From Clostridium amylolyticum (GTDB lineage: Bacteria > Bacillota > Clostridia > Clostridiales > Clostridiaceae), in NCBI RefSeq assembly GCF_900142075.1, contig NZ_FQZO01000002.1, forward strand, positions 496,001-560,000: DNA of 64,000 nucleotides. The letters are read 5' to 3'. The notes below the pieces were generated by a model. It made no database searches and had not been told where the DNA came from. It was given only the letters and a program-made list of their open reading frames with translations. The stretch's first letter is position 1. Every line of letters begins with the position of its first letter. Below, in pieces: positions 33,477 through 42,532 of this stretch. A program made the position numbers and the translations under genes.

Positions 33477-33632
33477 TTAAAGCTCAAAACTTCCGCAATC
33501 TGTGCTTTTTACATCTTCTGCTTTGGAGGTGTGCTTAACTACTTTGATGTAATCTAATGTACAGAAGTTATCATCCTTACAATGATATTTGCACTCTGAA
33601 ACGGTACATCCTATGCTTTCATTATGTTTCAT
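33477..33632 (-). CDS. DUF1540 small cysteine-rich protein
   Basis: A 51-residue protein with IGCTVSECKYHCKDDNFCTL, then DYIKVVKHTSKAEDVKSTDC and GSFE. The C-x4-C-x3-C-x5-C spacing with YIxV and a final TDCxSF is the DUF1540 signature, probably a small zinc-binding fold common in spore formers. RBS AAAGGGGA about 9 bases before the ATG. Monocistronic. Confidence 0.82.
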   Translation of the reverse strand: MKHNESIGCTVSECKYHCKDDNFCTLDYIKVVKHTSKAEDVKSTDCGSFEL

Positions 33633-33769
33633 AAATTACATTCCCCTTTCGTAAAATACTACAAAAATAGTATTTGTATATATCTTTTATTTATTCATAG
33701 GTTTTTCTGTAAAGGTTTATATGCTATAATCAAATATAAATACACAACATAAGTAATACGGGGGCAAAA

Positions 33770-34318
33770 ATGAGATATTATTTAGTAGCTTTATTTGATG
33801 ACGAATCATATAAATCCATTGAACCAATTCAAAGGTCTCTGTCTAAAAAATATAAGCTTTATAAAAATCTTCCAACCCTTCATATAACTCTGGAGGTAAT
33901 TGAGGACCCTGATTTAAATAAGTTAGATGAGGTATTATTTAAAATTTTTAAGCCTTATAAAAGATTCAAAGTAGAGCTTAATGAGGTTATATGCTTTGAT
34001 GAACCTTATAAATCGGTAAACCTAAAGGTAGAAAGTAAAGGTTATATAAAGAGATTAGCAAGATCAGTTAATGATACATTAAAGCTTCATGGATTTAACG
34101 TAAGACAAAATATAGAAAATTGGGATCTGCACGTTTCATTAGCTAATACAAATTTTGCTTCTAGAGAATGGAGCAGAAATGAATTTGCCAAAGCCTGTAC
34201 AGTTATTAAAAAAGAAGGTTATTATAATATGGCAAAGATTGATAGAATAGAATTGTGGAAACCTATAAACAATAAAAAGGATATGCTAGTTAAAAGCTAT
34301 CCATTAAAAACTTATTAA
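33770..34318 (+). CDS. 2H phosphoesterase (2'-5' RNA ligase/LigT-like)
   Basis: A 182-residue protein with the two HxT/SL motifs of the 2H superfamily: LHITL at His38 and LHVSL near residue 122. Such enzymes open 2',3'-cyclic phosphates or join 2'-5' linkages in RNA. The RBS is weak (GGGGGC just before ATG) with an extended -10 (TGCTATAAT near 33724). Monocistronic, closed by the hairpin at 34331-34360. Confidence 0.8.
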   Translation: MRYYLVALFDDESYKSIEPIQRSLSKKYKLYKNLPTLHITLEVIEDPDLNKLDEVLFKIFKPYKRFKVELNEVICFDEPYKSVNLKVESKGYIKRLARSVNDTLKLHGFNVRQNIENWDLHVSLANTNFASREWSRNEFAKACTVIKKEGYYNMAKIDRIELWKPINNKKDMLVKSYPLKTY

Positions 34319-34330
34319 GAAAATCACTAA

Positions 34331-34360
34331 AAAACATCATAAATATCTATGGTGTTTTTT
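34331..34360 (+). terminator. Terminator of the 2H phosphoesterase gene
   Basis: AACATCAT pairs with ATGGTGTT around a short loop, followed by TTTT. Confidence 0.65.
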
Positions 34361-34543
34361 ATTATTCACAAATTTATCAAATTTGCAAGAATTTATGCAT
34401 AAATAAATAGTCAAATAATTGTAAATTTATTAAAAATAAAATTATTTTTCTTGTATTCGTTTACTGAACTTTTCATTTTCATGAATCTTTTGTAGAATGT
34501 AATAAGACGACTACCCGAGTTGAGGAACAGGGGGATAAATAGG

Positions 34544-34999
34544 ATGAATTTACAAAAGTTTTTTGAAACACAGGCAGAAAGGAACAAAACTCTCAATATA
34601 CTTTCTAATCTTGACGAATATAAGTTAAATGCCAGAAAATTTTTAGCACTTAACGTAAGAGTGGGGGCTCTTGCTAATGCTTCTAAATGTTTTAAATATT
34701 GGCAAGACGATGAAGTTATAGATAGAGAGAATATATTGAAAAGGTATATAAGTACCTTAGGCTGCATCCTAACTGTGGGCATAGATAAAAGATACACAGA
34801 TATTGAAAAGGTGCAGATGCGACCTAACGACTACTGTTTAAGTGATCAGTTCTTAAATCTTTATGTAGACATTAATGACTTACTTATCTCATCTTCAAAA
34901 GATCACTACATAACACTTATTGAAGACTTCCTTAGTATAGGTCTTACCATAGGCTTTAGTGAACAAGAAATTATTAATTCTTTTAATTCACTACATTAA
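34544..34999 (+). CDS. Dimeric dUTP diphosphatase
   Basis: Predicted dUTPase of the all-alpha dimeric (MazG-related) type, 151 residues. It begins MNLQKFFETQAERNK and carries the metal-binding helices KFLALNVRVGALANASKCFK and YWQDDEVIDRENILKRYIS. This type removes dUTP in many Firmicutes. In the first metal-site helix the usual Glu (LxVELGE) reads RVGA, so one metal ligand may be changed. The frame opens at 34520, but AGGGGG lies before the ATG at 34544. Monocistronic with a terminator at 34998-35030. Confidence 0.78.
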   Translation: MNLQKFFETQAERNKTLNILSNLDEYKLNARKFLALNVRVGALANASKCFKYWQDDEVIDRENILKRYISTLGCILTVGIDKRYTDIEKVQMRPNDYCLSDQFLNLYVDINDLLISSSKDHYITLIEDFLSIGLTIGFSEQEIINSFNSLH

Positions 35000-35030
35000 A
35001 AACTCCTACTCTTGGGAGTTTTTATTTTTC
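34998..35030 (+). terminator. Terminator of the dUTPase gene
   Basis: AAAACTCC pairs with GGAGTTTT around a short loop, followed by more T residues. Confidence 0.75.
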
Positions 35031-35091
35031 TAATTTTTTCCTATAATATACCTTACTGCATTAGGTTAAACTATGTAGGAGGTGATAATAA

Positions 35092-35526
35092 ATGATAGGA
35101 ATTCTATTTTCTATTATAGCTGGAGCTTTTATGAGCTTACAAGGAGTCTTTAACACTAAATTAAGTGAAAAGATAGGCTCTTGGGAAACTAATTTTGTAG
35201 TACAATTAAGCGGCGCTGTTTTAACCTTAATTATTATGCTAATTTTCGGAAAAGGTGAACTCAGAGAAATAAAAAACGCAAATAAGCTTTATCTCTTTGG
35301 CGGAGTATTAGGCGTAGCTATTATATTTACAGTTATGGAAGGTATGAAAAACCTTGGTCCTACTTATGCTGTAGCAACAATCTTAGTAGCACAGCTTATT
35401 ACTGCTGCCCTTATTGAAGCTTTTGGATTATTTGAGGCTTCTAAAGTAAGATTTACATTAAACGAAATTATTGGCGTAGTCATAATGATTATTGGTATAA
35501 TAGTATTTAAGTGGAAAACTTATTAG
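35092..35526 (+). CDS. DMT-superfamily transporter, DUF606/YdcZ type
   Basis: An integral membrane protein of 144 residues with five TM segments. It has FMSLQGVFNTKLSEKIGSWE near the N-terminus and GGVLGVAIIFTVMEGMKNLG with GPTYAVATILVAQLITAALI, the pattern of the short DUF606 transporters, which usually work as pairs or dimers. Only one copy is present. RBS AGGAGGTGATAATAA. It stands 100 bases before the LysR regulator gene and could be its target. Substrate unknown. Confidence 0.85.
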   Translation: MIGILFSIIAGAFMSLQGVFNTKLSEKIGSWETNFVVQLSGAVLTLIIMLIFGKGELREIKNANKLYLFGGVLGVAIIFTVMEGMKNLGPTYAVATILVAQLITAALIEAFGLFEASKVRFTLNEIIGVVIMIIGIIVFKWKTY

Positions 35527-35630
35527 TAAAAATATTGACATAACTATGTTTTTAAATTAATTACATATATAAATGCTATAATCTCATAAAGCTTATGAAA
35601 TTAATACATTTATACGAAAGGTGTGTTTTT

Positions 35631-36524
35631 ATGGATTTTAAACAGATAGAAGCTTTTATTAGCGTAGCAAGACTAAAAAGTTTCTCTAAAGCTGCTAATT
35701 CCATTTATTTATCTCAACCAACTATAAGCTCTCATATTTCTAGTTTAGAAAAGGAATTAAACCTTCAGCTTTTTGACAGAACTTCAAAAGAAGTAAACTT
35801 AACTCCTGCTGGGAGATTGTTTTTAAATTATGCCAGCGACATAATAAACACTAAAAACAATGCCATATCTGCCCTAGGAAGCTTTGAAAACGCTATAATG
35901 GGTAAGCTTTTTCTCTCTGCAAGCACCACCCCCTGTAATACTTTAGTTCCGGATTTAATAAAAAAGTTCAGTGAAATATATCCTGATATAAAATATGAAA
36001 TTAAAGAGCAAGGATCATCTGATATTATAAAAGACATATTAAACCTAGATAGCGAAATAGGTTTAGTAGGTACTAAAGTTATAGATGATAAAGTAAACTG
36101 TTATCCATTGAAAGAGGACGAGCTGGTTGTTATCTCACACCCTTCTTTGAAATTACCAAAGCAAATATCTATAGACGAACTACTGGATATGAAACTTATA
36201 GTAAGGGATATGAATTCTGGTACAAGAAAAACTTTTGAAGAAGAATTAGTGAAGCAGGGATTATCTTTATCAAAACTCAATATAATCTGTGAAGCAAATA
36301 ATTTAGATACATTAATCCAATGTGTAAAATCTAACATTGGTGTTGCAATAATGTCCAAGGATGTATCTAACCAATATGCAGATTGTAAACTTATAAGACA
36401 AAGTTCTATATTGGATATGGATTTAAAAAGGAATATTTATCTTATAGTAAATTCTAAAAGAACTCTTACTCCTACAGCAAAAGCTTTTTTAAACCTATGT
36501 AATGAGGAGTTTGCTATTAAATAG
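35631..36524 (+). CDS. LysR-family transcriptional regulator
   Basis: Regulator of 297 residues from the ATG at 35631 (AAAGGTG upstream). The N-terminal winged HTH is KSFSKAANSIYLSQPTISSH, and the substrate-binding domain follows from about residue 90. The HTH wording resembles regulators of selenium and cysteine metabolism genes in clostridia, but this is only a resemblance. Effector and targets are unknown. It may control the upstream DMT transporter gene in the same direction. Confidence 0.88.
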   Translation: MDFKQIEAFISVARLKSFSKAANSIYLSQPTISSHISSLEKELNLQLFDRTSKEVNLTPAGRLFLNYASDIINTKNNAISALGSFENAIMGKLFLSASTTPCNTLVPDLIKKFSEIYPDIKYEIKEQGSSDIIKDILNLDSEIGLVGTKVIDDKVNCYPLKEDELVVISHPSLKLPKQISIDELLDMKLIVRDMNSGTRKTFEEELVKQGLSLSKLNIICEANNLDTLIQCVKSNIGVAIMSKDVSNQYADCKLIRQSSILDMDLKRNIYLIVNSKRTLTPTAKAFLNLCNEEFAIK

Positions 36525-36630
36525 TTTTAATATAAAAGTAATGAAATAATTTTCTCTTTTTACTATTAATGTATAACCTTTCATGCTACTTTCATATAAT
36601 ATATACTGTAATCATTTCAGGAGAAGTTAT

Positions 36631-37824
36631 ATGTTGTGGCTGAAAAATAAATTAGATAATAATCTTAGACATGCTTTAAAAAATAATTACTATAAAAAAT
36701 ATCGTGTACTTATTTACTGCAGAAATCTTAAAAATAACATAGAAAAAAAAATAGTGTCCTATAAAGGAACTATCATACACTCCTTAACCTTTTGTAATGT
36801 AATATGTGCTTATGTTACTCCTAGAGCTATTGATCATCTTATAGAATTTCCTGAAGTACAATGGATAACTAAAGATTCATATTGCTTTATTTGTGGCAGC
36901 AGTGTTGAAGCCAGTAACAATGTCAGGTTTTCCCAAAAGATGAAGCTCACAGGGAAAGGAATAGGCATAGCACTAATAGACACTGGAGTATACCCCCATC
37001 ATGACCTTATTAATCCTTATAATAGAATAAAGACTTTTTTTGATATTATTAATGGATATAAATTCCCCTATGATGATAATGGGCATGGTACCTTTATAAG
37101 TGGTGTTTTATGTGGTAATGGCGGATTGTCTAAAGGAATTTATAAAGGTATGGCTGAGGGTGCCTATCTACATTGTTTTAAGGCTTTTAATTCTAATGGT
37201 AAAGGCTTTGTATCGGATGTGTTATTTGCCATGGAAAGCGTTATCAATGTAGCCAAGGATCATAACATAAGGATTATGTGCCTGCCTTTAGAGCTTTATA
37301 ATAATGATTTTTTCATTATAGATTGTTTTTCAAAACTCTTTGATATGGCAATTTCAAATAACATAATACCCATAGTACCCAGTGGCAGTAATGGTAATGT
37401 GGAAGGAAGTATGGAAGGAATATCCTGCCTTTCTAATTGCATAACCGTAGGAGGAATGGATACAACAAACAAAATCAAAGGTTATGAATTTTCATCCTGC
37501 GGACCTTTTCAAAGAAACACTAAACCCGATGTGGCTGCAGCCTGTGTGGATGTATGTTCATTAAATACCAACAAAAAATATATATCTGAAAGAAATAGTA
37601 TGAAAATATACCCTCCTTCTTTGGAAGATCCTTACTGTACTTATAGTGGTACTTCTATCGCCGCAGCTTATGTAAGCAGTTTATGTGCTCTTATTTTAGA
37701 GAATGACCCTTCTTTGTCCTTTAAAGATGTTAAAGCTTTGCTTAAGGTTTCCTGTACCTTATTAGACCTTCCCAAATGGCAACAGGGGGAAGGGGTTATA
37801 GAAGTATCTAAACTTATTAAGTAA
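36631..37824 (+). CDS. Subtilisin-like serine protease (S8 family)
   Basis: Protease of 397 residues. The catalytic triad is visible: Asp in GIALIDTGVYPHHDL, His in DNGHGTFISG and Ser in YSGTSIAAAYVSSL. The oxyanion Asn lies in VPSGSNGNVEG. An N-terminal I9-like propeptide covers about residues 1-95 (GTIIHSLTFCNVICAYVTP). There is no signal peptide, so it may be intracellular or forespore-localised, as several clostridial S8 proteases are. The frame opens at 36583, but CAGGAGAAGTTAT precedes the ATG at 36631. Ends before a repeat and terminator. Confidence 0.92.
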   Translation: MLWLKNKLDNNLRHALKNNYYKKYRVLIYCRNLKNNIEKKIVSYKGTIIHSLTFCNVICAYVTPRAIDHLIEFPEVQWITKDSYCFICGSSVEASNNVRFSQKMKLTGKGIGIALIDTGVYPHHDLINPYNRIKTFFDIINGYKFPYDDNGHGTFISGVLCGNGGLSKGIYKGMAEGAYLHCFKAFNSNGKGFVSDVLFAMESVINVAKDHNIRIMCLPLELYNNDFFIIDCFSKLFDMAISNNIIPIVPSGSNGNVEGSMEGISCLSNCITVGGMDTTNKIKGYEFSSCGPFQRNTKPDVAAACVDVCSLNTNKKYISERNSMKIYPPSLEDPYCTYSGTSIAAAYVSSLCALILENDPSLSFKDVKALLKVSCTLLDLPKWQQGEGVIEVSKLIK

Positions 37825-37864
37825 TAATGGACAAACCAATGACATTCATACGAGTTATGAGTCA

Positions 37865-37975
37865 TTCGTCAATTTAAAATTTAAAATTGACGAATGAAGG
37901 AGGAAACTCATGGAGTTTCTTTGAATATAAAGGAAAAAAGTTTTAAAAGAAGCTTTAGATGAAGCTCCTTGAACA
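37865..37975. repeat. MITE-like dispersed repeat, partial copy
   Basis: Shares AATTTAAAATTTAAAATTGA and GAATGAAGGAGGAAACTCAT with the copy at 28344, plus AGAAGCTTTAGATGAAGCT, as at 52088-52109. It starts with a 14-bp hairpin (TCATTCGTCAATTT and complement, 37863-37897). Confidence 0.6.
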
Positions 37976-37976
37976 T

Positions 37977-38009
37977 AAAAAAACACCCTGCTTTAACAGG
38001 GTGTTTTTT
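37977..38009. terminator. Bidirectional terminator between protease genes
   Basis: AAAACACCCTG pairs with CAGGGTGTTTT around TTTAA, with A and T runs on both sides. It ends both the S8 and the M23 genes. Confidence 0.9.
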
Positions 38010-38045
38010 TAACAGTGTGGGGTATTTTGTACGTAAAAATTATAG

Positions 38046-39203
38046 CTAAGAACCGTTGGTTTTAGGAATGTACTTTAAAGAATCCTTTGCTACACCATTA
38101 ACTCTAACCTCAAAATGGAGATGAGGGCCTGTGCTTCTTCCGGTGTTGCCCACTGCTGCTATAATATCTCCTTTTTTAACTTTGTCTCCGCTCTTTACCT
38201 TTAGCTCACTACAATGCCCATAAAGGGTTTCTATAGAGTTACCGTGGGATAAGACTATATAATTACCATAGGTAGGTTCAAATGCGGCTTCCTTTACTGT
38301 ACCATCCATAGAAGCCACGACGGGATCCCCTATGTTTCCGGCAAAGTCTGTTCCCTTATGCATTTTTCCCCATCTCATACCATAAAAAGAAGATATAGCT
38401 CCTCTAGAAGGTCTTATTAAAAGAGCTGTTAAATTTTCTTCTGATACCCTTACACCTTGGGTGATTATGGTTTCCTTGGGCTGCTTTACTATTACTTCTT
38501 TAATTATAGTCTCATTTACTTTTTTATCATTATTATATATTATCTTTTTCTCTATTTCTTTAAAGCCGTTTTCCCCTTGTTGGGTTTTGCTTTCTCCAAC
38601 ATTAAGCTCACTAGAACTTATTATTGAAACTGAAGGGCTCAATTCTTCTGTGTGTTTTTCTATGGCTGTAGTCTCAAGGATTAAATTATTATTTTTATTT
38701 ATATTTACTAATTTATTTAAAGCTCCTTCCATGGTATCTAATTCCCAGTCATAAGCTAAAGCTTCTTTAACTTCTATGTTTCCTTTTAAATCCATAGCTG
38801 TTATAGTGCTCTTATTTATTTTAGCATTATTTAGGTAATAACCTTTAAGGTTATCTATAAGCCTATCTGCCTCTTCCTTATTATATAAGACAGCTGCTTC
38901 CTCATTGTTAACAATGACTTTTACAGTATTTATTTTAGCATTCATAAGCACTTTAAACTTAGTAGCTACATTGTTTCTTTCAGCGGAAGGCTTATTATTT
39001 ATAACAAAAAAGTCAGCATCATTAGAATCTTGTAATTTATTGTTTAAAGTTGCTGCCAACACTTTAATACTAGACATTTGAGTATTGTTTTTAAATAATC
39101 CTACAATGTCTGAAAAATAAACTGAAACATAGGGAATCATAAAAGCTAAAATAAGCATAATAGATTTTTTAATTTTTTCTTTTTTACATGCTTTATCTTT
39201 CAT
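38046..39203 (-). CDS. M23 peptidase with G5 domain, membrane anchored
   Basis: Cell-wall endopeptidase of 385 residues. One TM segment at about 13-32 anchors it. A region of about 150 residues and a G5 domain (about 200-262, EIEKKIIYNNDKKVNETIIK and TIITQGV) lead to the C-terminal LytM/M23 domain. The zinc ligands are present in HKGTDFAG and GPHLHFEVRV. It cleaves peptide cross-links of peptidoglycan. The start is ATG at 39203 with AAAGGAG, not the GTG at 39212. Similar proteins act in growth or sporulation. It converges on the S8 gene. Confidence 0.9.
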   Translation of the reverse strand: MKDKACKKEKIKKSIMLILAFMIPYVSVYFSDIVGLFKNNTQMSSIKVLAATLNNKLQDSNDADFFVINNKPSAERNNVATKFKVLMNAKINTVKVIVNNEEAAVLYNKEEADRLIDNLKGYYLNNAKINKSTITAMDLKGNIEVKEALAYDWELDTMEGALNKLVNINKNNNLILETTAIEKHTEELSPSVSIISSSELNVGESKTQQGENGFKEIEKKIIYNNDKKVNETIIKEVIVKQPKETIITQGVRVSEENLTALLIRPSRGAISSFYGMRWGKMHKGTDFAGNIGDPVVASMDGTVKEAAFEPTYGNYIVLSHGNSIETLYGHCSELKVKSGDKVKKGDIIAAVGNTGRSTGPHLHFEVRVNGVAKDSLKYIPKTNGS

Positions 39204-39336
39204 TATCTTCACTCCTTTAAAGAGAAGCCTTGAGTAAAATCAGCACGTTAATTAATTTTCCCCAATATTTTTCCATATATTCATAGTTCATATAATTTTA
39301 ACAAATTTATATAGCTTTTATATATTTTTTTGTTTG

Positions 39337-39365
39337 TTGAGTGAGACCTTTTACTCTGTTATAAT
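39337..39365 (+). promoter_or_regulatory. Promoter of dnaD-dnaC
   Basis: TTGAGT (39337-39342), a 17-base spacer and perfect TATAAT (39360-39365), 70 bases before the dnaD ATG. Confidence 0.75.
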
Positions 39366-39434
39366 AAATACACTGGGGTAATAGAAACAAAATTACTAAA
39401 ACCATTAATGATTTTAAGAAGGGGTGTAATAGAC

Positions 39435-40418
39435 ATGAGTACATTCATGCTTAAGAACTCCACTATCAGTTTTACACCGGTAAGTAACGCCTTTATAGAT
39501 AAATATATGCCAAAGGCTAGGGGTGAGTTTGTAAAAGTATATCTACTGATGCTTAAGTATAGTTCTTCTGGTGAACTTGGAGTTAGCTCAAATATAATAG
39601 CAAACAATCTCAATCTTTTGGAATCCGATATTATAAATGCACTTAACTACTGGAATGATGAAGGTGTGATTAAGTTAATACCTATAGATAAAATGGGTAA
39701 TTTTAATATTGAATTCTTAAATCTCGAAGATGAATCTGAAAAAGCAGATACTAGTTTTAATCTTCTTGAAGCCTTGAATACTGATAGTACCAAGGAGATG
39801 CTTAAAGAAATAGAAAAACTCCTAGCAAGACCACTTTCCCCTAAGGAAATGAGTTCTTATCTAAGCTGGGAAAAAGACTTTTCTTTCTCTTATGAACTAA
39901 TATTGCTTTTAGTAGAATATTGTATATCTAAAGGGAAAAGTGACACGAGATACATTGAAAAAGTTGCCATTGCATGGCATGATGCGGAAATTAAAACCAT
40001 CGATGATGCACAGCAATATATTAAGAAAAACGAAGATAAATGGGTAAAAATAAGAAAGATACTCTCCTATCTTGGCATTAAATCCAACGAAGTAATGAAG
40101 CCTCAAGAAGATATGATGGATAAATGGATAAATACATATAATTTCCAAGTTGAGGTTATACTAAAAGCCTGTGATATATGTTTTGAACGTTTAAATAGAG
40201 CAGATTTTAAATATATCGATGGAATATTAAACAGCTGGTTTAAAGATAATATTAAAACATTGCAAGACATAGCTCTAAAGGATAATAAAAAAGATTCTAA
40301 TAATTCTAAGAGAAAGGTATCGCCCAATATTAAAAATGATCTTAAGTTTAATAACTTTGATCAAAGGGTATACGATTATGACTCCTTAGAAAAGAAACTG
40401 TTAGGATGGGATAAATGA
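39435..40418 (+). CDS. DnaD-domain replication initiation protein
   Basis: A 327-residue protein with a winged-helix N-terminal domain (about 10-100, KVYLLMLKYSSSGELGVSSN) and two DnaD-like helical repeats (about 125-205 and 210-285, ending in DGILNSWFKDNIKTLQDI). The YxxIxxWxxxxxxT motif of DnaD is present. It works with DnaA and the helicase loader to open the origin and load DnaB. The frame opens at 39408, but AAGGGGTG points to the ATG at 39435. It overlaps dnaC by 4 bases (ATGA). Confidence 0.9.
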   Translation: MSTFMLKNSTISFTPVSNAFIDKYMPKARGEFVKVYLLMLKYSSSGELGVSSNIIANNLNLLESDIINALNYWNDEGVIKLIPIDKMGNFNIEFLNLEDESEKADTSFNLLEALNTDSTKEMLKEIEKLLARPLSPKEMSSYLSWEKDFSFSYELILLLVEYCISKGKSDTRYIEKVAIAWHDAEIKTIDDAQQYIKKNEDKWVKIRKILSYLGIKSNEVMKPQEDMMDKWINTYNFQVEVILKACDICFERLNRADFKYIDGILNSWFKDNIKTLQDIALKDNKKDSNNSKRKVSPNIKNDLKFNNFDQRVYDYDSLEKKLLGWDK

Positions 40419-41404
40419 TGGTGCAGGGATATCATAGCGAAATAATGAAAATTTACGAAGCTACCAGAGAAAATGAGAGAAGAGCTTTAGAAGCTAGGAA
40501 AAATGAAATTGAAAAAAATCATCCAGAGATAATGAACCTAGATAGACAAATTGCAAAGCTCAGCATAGAGATCTCTCTTTGCTTCATTAAAAACAAAGAC
40601 ACCGTTGAAGAGTCAGTAAAGTCTCTTAAATCTAAAATTAAGGATTTAAGAGCAAGAAAGTATGAGCTCTTAGTAGCTAACGGTTATGATACAGAATATC
40701 TAAATCTCCATTATAAGTGTGCTAAATGCCAGGATACTGGTTACATAGGCATTGAAAAATGCAGATGCTACAAACAAAAGCAAATTAGCCTTTATTATAG
40801 AAACTCAGATCTTTCAGAATCTGTTAAAGAAAATAACTTTTCTACCTTTAAGTTAGATTATTATGAATCCCATAGAATAGGGGATGAAAGATATTCTCCA
40901 CGTAAAAACATGGAAAATATTCTAGAAAAGATTCAAGGGGATTATCTTCCAAACTTTAAGACACAAGGGGATAATTTGCTCTTTTACGGTAATTCAGGCA
41001 CTGGAAAGACATTCTTATCCCATTGCATAGCTAAGGAGCTTTTAGATAGTGGCAATTTGGTTGTATACAGAACTTCAGAAGATCTTATGAAAAATCTTAA
41101 AGATATTAGGTTCAATAATAATCATGCTCTGGAGGAACTGCTTATAAACTGTGATTTACTTATAATCGATGACCTAGGAGCAGAATTAACCAGCGACTAT
41201 TATGTAACAGAACTGTTCAATTTTCTTAATTTAAAGCTTTTAAAAAGAAATAAGATGATTATTTCCACCAATCTTACCTTAGAGCAGCTTACCAAATGCT
41301 ATACGGAAAGGCTTAGTTCAAGGCTCTTCGGTAACTTTATATTATTTAAACTTTATTCTAACGACATTAGAGTAAAGAAAAATCTATCCAAGATTAGCAG
41401 ATAA
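40415..41404 (+). CDS. dnaC: Helicase loader ATPase (DnaC/DnaI-like)
   Basis: AAA+ ATPase of 329 residues that loads the replicative helicase. It has a helical N-terminal part, a Cys cluster CAKCQDTGYIGIEKCRCYK that binds zinc as in DnaI, Walker A FYGNSGTGKTFLSH, Walker B LLIIDDLGAE and sensor I IISTNLTLEQL. It is coupled to the DnaD-like gene by an ATGA overlap; a second ATG follows at once and could also serve. The terminator at 41405-41427 closes the operon. Confidence 0.92.
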   Translation: MMVQGYHSEIMKIYEATRENERRALEARKNEIEKNHPEIMNLDRQIAKLSIEISLCFIKNKDTVEESVKSLKSKIKDLRARKYELLVANGYDTEYLNLHYKCAKCQDTGYIGIEKCRCYKQKQISLYYRNSDLSESVKENNFSTFKLDYYESHRIGDERYSPRKNMENILEKIQGDYLPNFKTQGDNLLFYGNSGTGKTFLSHCIAKELLDSGNLVVYRTSEDLMKNLKDIRFNNNHALEELLINCDLLIIDDLGAELTSDYYVTELFNFLNLKLLKRNKMIISTNLTLEQLTKCYTERLSSRLFGNFILFKLYSNDIRVKKNLSKISR

Positions 41405-41427
41405 CCTCCGGCATCCCGGAGGTTTTA
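41405..41427 (+). terminator. Terminator of dnaD-dnaC
   Basis: CCTCCGG pairs with CCGGAGG around CATC, followed by TTTT. Confidence 0.85.
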
Positions 41428-41487
41428 ATCCATTTATAACAAAAATAACTCATAACTTATATGGATACCATTACTCAGGAGGTAACT

Positions 41488-41826
41488 ATGAATATTCAAA
41501 TATTTGGCACTAGTAAATGCTTTGATACAAAAAAAGCAGAGAGATATTTTAAGGAAAGAAAAATTAAATACCAATATATAGATCTTTCTATGAAGACTCT
41601 TAGTAAAAGAGAATTAGAAAGTGTGAAATCCTGCGTAGGACTTAAGGCTTTGATAAATGAAAAATCAAAGGATTATGAAAAGTCAAATTTAAAGCATATA
41701 ATAAATGACAGTGTAAAAGAAGAGATCCTATTAAACAATGCAAAACTTTATAATACTCCCATAGTTAGAAACGGAAAACAAGCCACGGTAGGTTATCAAC
41801 CAGAGGTGTGGAAGGGTTGGGAATAA
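41488..41826 (+). CDS. ArsC/Spx-family thioredoxin-like protein
   Basis: A 112-residue protein with the ArsC fold. It starts MNIQIFGTSKCFDTKKAERY, with one N-terminal Cys where Spx has CxxC. The cis-Pro segment reads YNTPIVRNGKQATVGYQPE and ends VWKGW. This matches the ArsC/YffB-like branch rather than Spx. Arsenate reduction is not established for it. CAGGAGGTAACT precedes the ATG at 41488 (the frame opens at 41461). Monocistronic. Confidence 0.82.
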   Translation: MNIQIFGTSKCFDTKKAERYFKERKIKYQYIDLSMKTLSKRELESVKSCVGLKALINEKSKDYEKSNLKHIINDSVKEEILLNNAKLYNTPIVRNGKQATVGYQPEVWKGWE

Positions 41827-41892
41827 TTATACCGTTACATAATGATTATTTTATACTCTGTAATTATTACTTTAAAAGAAAAAAAGGCAAAA

Positions 41893-41924
41893 AAAAATCT
41901 TGAATTTAAACATTCAAGATTTTT
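41893..41924. terminator. Terminator of the tRNA cluster
   Basis: AAAATCTTGAAT pairs with ATTCAAGATTTT around a short loop, with T runs on both strands. It serves the tRNA transcript and the ArsC-like gene. Confidence 0.85.
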
Positions 41925-41999
41925 TGGAGCTGGCAATAGGAATCGAACCTACAACCTGCTGATTACAAGTCAGCTGCTCTACCGTTGAGCCATGCCAGC
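41925..41999 (-). tRNA. tRNA-Thr (TGT)
   Basis: Cloverleaf on minus: acceptor GCTGGCA with TGCCAGC, anticodon loop CTTGTAA with TGT, T-loop GGTTCGATTCC, and encoded CCA. Last tRNA of the cluster. Confidence 0.95.
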
Positions 42000-42003
42000 A
42001 TAT

Positions 42004-42080
42004 TGGCGACTCAGAAGGGGCTCGAACCCTCGACCTCCGGCGTGACAGGCCGGCACTCTAACCAACTGAGCTACTGAGCC
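42004..42080 (-). tRNA. tRNA-Asp (GTC), copy 1
   Basis: GGCTCAGTAGCTCAGTTGGT opens the gene; anticodon GTC lies in CCTGTCACG; CCA is encoded. Identical to the copy at 42258-42334. Confidence 0.96.
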
Positions 42081-42087
42081 ATTATTA

Positions 42088-42163
42088 TGGTGGGAACAAC
42101 AGGGATCGAACCTGTGACCCTCTGCTTGTAAGGCAGATGCTCTCCCAGCTGAGCTATGCTCCC
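42088..42163 (-). tRNA. tRNA-Val (TAC), copy 1
   Basis: GGGAGCATAGCTCAGCTGGG opens the gene; anticodon TAC lies in CCTTACAAG; CCA is encoded. Identical to the copy at 42341-42416. Confidence 0.96.
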
Positions 42164-42169
42164 ATAATA

Positions 42170-42244
42170 TGGTGACCCCTAGGAGAATCGAACTCCTGTT
42201 ACCACCGTGAAAGGGTGGTGTCTTAACCGCTTGACCAAGGGGCC
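42170..42244 (-). tRNA. tRNA-Glu (TTC), copy 1
   Basis: GGCCCCTTGGTCAAGCGGTT opens the gene; anticodon TTC lies in CCTTTCACG; CCA is encoded. Identical to the copy at 42423-42497. Confidence 0.96.
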
Positions 42245-42257
42245 TTATTTAATTAAA

Positions 42258-42334
42258 TGGCGACTCAGAAGGGGCTCGAACCCTCGACCTCCGGCGTGAC
42301 AGGCCGGCACTCTAACCAACTGAGCTACTGAGCC
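42258..42334 (-). tRNA. tRNA-Asp (GTC), copy 2
   Basis: Same sequence as 42004-42080, 254 bases away, part of a tandem Glu-Val-Asp duplication. Confidence 0.96.
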
Positions 42335-42340
42335 GCATTG

Positions 42341-42416
42341 TGGTGGGAACAACAGGGATCGAACCTGTGACCCTCTGCTTGTAAGGCAGATGCTCTCCCA
42401 GCTGAGCTATGCTCCC
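42341..42416 (-). tRNA. tRNA-Val (TAC), copy 2
   Basis: Same sequence as 42088-42163, part of the tandem duplication. Confidence 0.96.
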
Positions 42417-42422
42417 ACAATA

Positions 42423-42497
42423 TGGTGACCCCTAGGAGAATCGAACTCCTGTTACCACCGTGAAAGGGTGGTGTCTTAACCGCTTGACCAAGGGGCC
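42423..42497 (-). tRNA. tRNA-Glu (TTC), copy 2
   Basis: Same sequence as 42170-42244. First tRNA of the transcript, about 36 bases after the -10 box. Confidence 0.96.
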
Positions 42498-42532
42498 TTA
42501 ATACAGGTCGTCATGTCGACCCGACATAGACT

